This document shows, in pieces, positions 31,122 to 33,704 of a DNA stretch of 33,704 nucleotides. Origin of the DNA: Actinomycetaceae bacterium (lineage in GTDB: Bacteria; Actinomycetota; Actinomycetes; Actinomycetales; Actinomycetaceae). The notes under the pieces are model-generated. The model saw only the letters and a program-made list of their open reading frames with translations, was not told the origin of the DNA and did not search any database. The stretch covers positions 1-33,704 of the forward strand of contig JAFYHO010000063.1 of NCBI GenBank assembly GCA_017539125.1. Reading direction: 5' to 3'. Every line of letters starts with the position of its first letter. The first letter of the stretch is position 1. The position numbers and the translations under genes were made by a program.

Positions 31122-31769
31122 TTATTCGGGAGAAAGAACGCCGACGCGCGCCGGGCGGAGAAGTTTCTCGCCGAGACGATATCCGGGTTGGATAAGCGTG
31201 CCGACCTGCTCACTCTCAACCTCCGCAGACGGCGTATTCATCAACGCCTCGTGAATCTGCGGATCGAAAGCGTCACCAACCTCGCCAAAGCGTTCCAGCT
31301 TGAAGCTGGTGGCAAGGCTCTGCTCCAGCTTCTCGACAATCATGCCTGGTGTGCCCTCTAAATCGCCATGCTCGCGGGCGAGCTGGACGTCATCGAGGAC
31401 GGGCAAAAGCGTGTCGATGACTTTCGCAATTCCCTCGTCGTAGCGCGCCAAAGAATCTGCCTTCGAGCGCTTGACGAAATTGGAATACTCCTGGTTGAGG
31501 TTGTAGTAGTCGGCGCGGGCGCGTGCCAGCTCGTCCTCAAGACGGGCAATCGAGTCCATTGCTTCAGTCAACGGGTCGGCAGCGACCTCAGCGTCCTCTC
31601 CAGCACCAGCTTCGGCCTCGCCACTCTCGACTTCTGCCTCAGCAGGAGCATCGCCCTCACCAGCAGACTCACCAGCGTCGCTAGGGGTGTCGCCGAGGTT
31701 GTCCTCAGCGACACCGCCTGTTAATTCCTCATCGCGCGGGGTATCTTCAGCGCTAGATTCGGTGCTCAT
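31122..31769 (-). CDS. grpE: Nucleotide exchange factor GrpE
   Basis: 215 residues. Exchanges ADP for ATP on DnaK. A Glu/Ala/Gly-rich acidic N-terminus of about 65 residues precedes the long dimer helix (about 68-110), with LARARADYYNLNQEYSNFVK. The beta domain ends VGTLIQPGYRLGEKLLRPA, the family signature. The ATG overlaps the dnaK stop (TAATG), with GAGGACGAG upstream, so grpE is coupled to dnaK. Confidence 0.95.
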   Translation of the reverse strand: MSTESSAEDTPRDEELTGGVAEDNLGDTPSDAGESAGEGDAPAEAEVESGEAEAGAGEDAEVAADPLTEAMDSIARLEDELARARADYYNLNQEYSNFVKRSKADSLARYDEGIAKVIDTLLPVLDDVQLAREHGDLEGTPGMIVEKLEQSLATSFKLERFGEVGDAFDPQIHEALMNTPSAEVESEQVGTLIQPGYRLGEKLLRPARVGVLSPE

Positions 31770-33652
31770 TAGTTCTCGTCCTCGTCCTCGACGATTTCAG
31801 CATCAACGACGTCCTCATCAGAACCGGCATCAGGGAAGCCAGCCTGAGCGGCCTCGGTGAAGCCCTCTGTACCAGCGCCCTCAGCGGCGGCCTCAGCCTG
31901 AGCCGAAGCATAGAGCGCTTGCCCGATTGCCTGAGCTTTCTCGTTCAAATCCTCCATTGCGGACTTGACCGCTTCGATATCGTCACCCTCAAGAGCTTTC
32001 TTGACGGCCTCGGAAGCCTCACGCACCGGAGCAACAACGTCCTCGCTCAGCTTGTCCTCATTGTCCTTGAGGAGCTGGTCGATCGAGTACGCGGTCTGCT
32101 CTGCCTGGTTGCGAGTCTCTGCCTCTTCCTTGCGGGCAGCGTCCTCGGCGGCGTGCGCCTCGGCGTCCTTCACCATGCGGTCAATCTCTTCCTTGGACAG
32201 AGCCGAGCCGCCGGTAATCGTCATGGACTGCTCCTTGCCCGTGCCCTTGTCACGTGCCGAGACGTGGACGATACCATTCGCGTCGATGTCGAAAGTGACC
32301 TCGATTTGCGGAATGCCACGCGGAGCCGGCGCAATACCGGACAGGTCGAATGTGCCCAGCGGCTTGTTGTCGCGGGTGAACTCGCGCTCGCCCTGGAAAA
32401 CCTGAATCGACACAGACGGCTGATTGTCCTCGGCAGTCGAGAACACCTCAGAATGCTTGGTCGGGATAGCAGTATTGCGCTTAATCAGCGGCGTCATAAT
32501 GCCACCCTTGGTCTCGATACCCAAGGTCAAAGGCGTAACGTCAATAAGGAGGACGTCCTTACGATCACCGGTGATAACACCAGCCTGCAGGGCCGCGCCG
32601 ACGGCGACGACCTCGTCAGGGTTCACGCCCTTGTTCGGCTCGCGCCCACCCGTGAGCTCCTTGACCACTTCGGTGACGGCAGGCATACGAGTTGAGCCGC
32701 CGACGAGAATGACGTGGTCGATGTCCTCAACCTTGATACCGGCGTCACGGATGACGTTCTTGAACGGCGCCTTGGTGCGCTCGAGCAGATCCTTTGTCAT
32801 CTCCTCGAACTTCGCGCGGGTCAGGTTCTCATCGACGTGAATCGGGCCAGAGTCCGACATCGAAATATAGGGCAGGGAAATCGACGTCGTAGCAGCCGAG
32901 GACAGCTCCTTCTTGGCTTTCTCCGCGGCTTCCTTCAAGCGCTGGAGGGCAATCTTGTCCTTCGAGAGGTCAACGCCGGAAGCGCTCTTGACCTGCTCAA
33001 CGAGCCAATCGACAATGCGCTGATCCCAATCGTCACCACCGAGCTTGTTATCGCCCGAGGTCGCGCGCACCTGAATGGTGGAGAAGTCGTCCTCGTCCTT
33101 GCCGACCTCAAGCAGTGAAACGTCGAATGTACCGCCACCAAGGTCAAAGACCAGAATAAGCTCGTCCTCTTTGCCCTTTTCAAGGCCGTATGCGAGAGCC
33201 GCTGCGGTGGGCTCGTTGACGATACGCTGGACGTTCAGGCCAGCAATTGCGCCTGCGTCCTTGGTTGCCTGACGCTGAGCGTCGTTGAAGTATGCGGGGA
33301 CGGTAATCACCGCGTCGGTGACGGGCCCGCCAAGATAGGCTTCTGCGTCTTTCTTCAGCTTCTGCAAAATGAATGCGGAAATTTGCTGGGGTGTGTATTC
33401 CGTGTCGTCAATCTTTGTGCTCCACTGTTCGCCCATGTGGCGCTTGACGGAGACGATTGTGCGGTCAACATTGGTGACTGCCTGACGCTTGGCGACTTCA
33501 CCGACGAGCACCTCACCCGTCTTAGAGAAGCCGACGACAGACGGGGTGGTACGAGCACCCTCTGCGTTTGCGATGACCGTGGGTTCGCCGCCCTCGAGGA
33601 CGGAAACGCACGAGTTTGTGGTTCCGAGGTCGATACCTACTGCGTATGCCAT
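31769..33652 (-). CDS. dnaK: Molecular chaperone DnaK (Hsp70)
   Basis: 627 residues from the ATG at 33652, which has GGAGGAG 7 nt upstream; an in-frame ATG at 33679 would place that ribosome site inside the gene. The ATPase domain shows [10 protein letters not shown], the [17 protein letters not shown] loop, [12 protein letters not shown]-type block ([15 protein letters not shown]) and [11 protein letters not shown] substrate-binding domain (about 370-500) and an acidic tail ending EIVEDEDEN follow. It is the first gene of dnaK-grpE-dnaJ-hspR; its promoter and any HAIR site lie mostly beyond the window. Confidence 0.97.
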   Translation of the reverse strand: MAYAVGIDLGTTNSCVSVLEGGEPTVIANAEGARTTPSVVGFSKTGEVLVGEVAKRQAVTNVDRTIVSVKRHMGEQWSTKIDDTEYTPQQISAFILQKLKKDAEAYLGGPVTDAVITVPAYFNDAQRQATKDAGAIAGLNVQRIVNEPTAAALAYGLEKGKEDELILVFDLGGGTFDVSLLEVGKDEDDFSTIQVRATSGDNKLGGDDWDQRIVDWLVEQVKSASGVDLSKDKIALQRLKEAAEKAKKELSSAATTSISLPYISMSDSGPIHVDENLTRAKFEEMTKDLLERTKAPFKNVIRDAGIKVEDIDHVILVGGSTRMPAVTEVVKELTGGREPNKGVNPDEVVAVGAALQAGVITGDRKDVLLIDVTPLTLGIETKGGIMTPLIKRNTAIPTKHSEVFSTAEDNQPSVSIQVFQGEREFTRDNKPLGTFDLSGIAPAPRGIPQIEVTFDIDANGIVHVSARDKGTGKEQSMTITGGSALSKEEIDRMVKDAEAHAAEDAARKEEAETRNQAEQTAYSIDQLLKDNEDKLSEDVVAPVREASEAVKKALEGDDIEAVKSAMEDLNEKAQAIGQALYASAQAEAAAEGAGTEGFTEAAQAGFPDAGSDEDVVDAEIVEDEDEN

Positions 33653-33704
33653 TTCTTTCTCCTCCTGTTGAGTTGACATTGCTGTAAATCCTGTACGCCG
33701 TAAA

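Noticed and set aside
31919-32695. 258-codon plus-strand frame opposite dnaK
   Set aside because: dnaK fully explains the region; the frame has the composition of an antisense shadow.

Overview
The window looks like part of a chromosome from a mid-to-high-GC actinobacterium, most likely of the Actinomycetaceae type. The evidence is gene content and order: an HspR-controlled dnaK-grpE-dnaJ-hspR operon, a ppx/DUF501/FtsB block, a greA/hemolysin III/Z-prenyl synthase block like that of mycobacteria, an actinobacterial SCP-ortholog protein, and an alanine-rich NlpC/P60 secreted hydrolase. No rRNA, prophage, transposase or CRISPR array was seen. The species assignment is inference.

Layout. 1-5.6 kb (all minus): the N-terminal three quarters of pyruvate phosphate dikinase (cut by the window edge), a lipoprotein coupled to an SCP-ortholog gene, then purC and purD. 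5.7-10.6 kb is a patchy accessory stretch around the core GTPase ychF: an orphan Phd/YefM antitoxin, a 23-bp tandem repeat, an AT-rich AAA/DUF4143 ATPase that looks acquired, an array of 51-bp palindromic repeats, an XRE regulator plus membrane protein pair, and several REP-like elements. 10.6-16.5 kb: a MATE exporter, ispH, the operon xseA-xseB-PfkB kinase, and a prenyl transferase. 16.6-23.4 kb: hemolysin III, greA and an FKBP isomerase, a BI-1 membrane protein, a two-gene ABC exporter, ppx, and the NlpC/P60 hydrolase. 23.7-25.3 kb: a tRNA with a UAA anticodon but a short variable arm, DUF501 and FtsB/DivIC. 25.3-29.4 kb is a second accessory region (DUF3800, ion channel, ATPase/DUF234, ribbon-helix-helix protein). 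29.4-33.65 kb is the heat-shock operon on the minus strand.

The most interesting observation is in the second accessory region. The last dozen codons of hspR (about 28-38 bp) recur three more times as direct repeats at about 25.63, 26.59 and 29.03 kb. Each copy still reads TIVLW and ends in a stop, and each has REP-like sequence (TGACGGGG or CCCCGTCA) next to it. Together with hspR itself, the four copies divide the region into three compartments, each holding accessory genes. This is what repeated insertion of cassettes at the 3' end of hspR would leave behind, yet no recombinase is present in the region.

Other points: a 7-family set of REP-like inverted elements, one of them inside the heat-shock operon between grpE and dnaJ; a strong hairpin plus T-run in the greA leader just after a possible extended -10 promoter; several genes whose -10 box lies 6-7 nt before the start codon (likely leaderless mRNAs); and a DnaJ that lacks the zinc-finger region although it sits in the dnaK operon. 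All calls come from reading the sequence; no database search was run.
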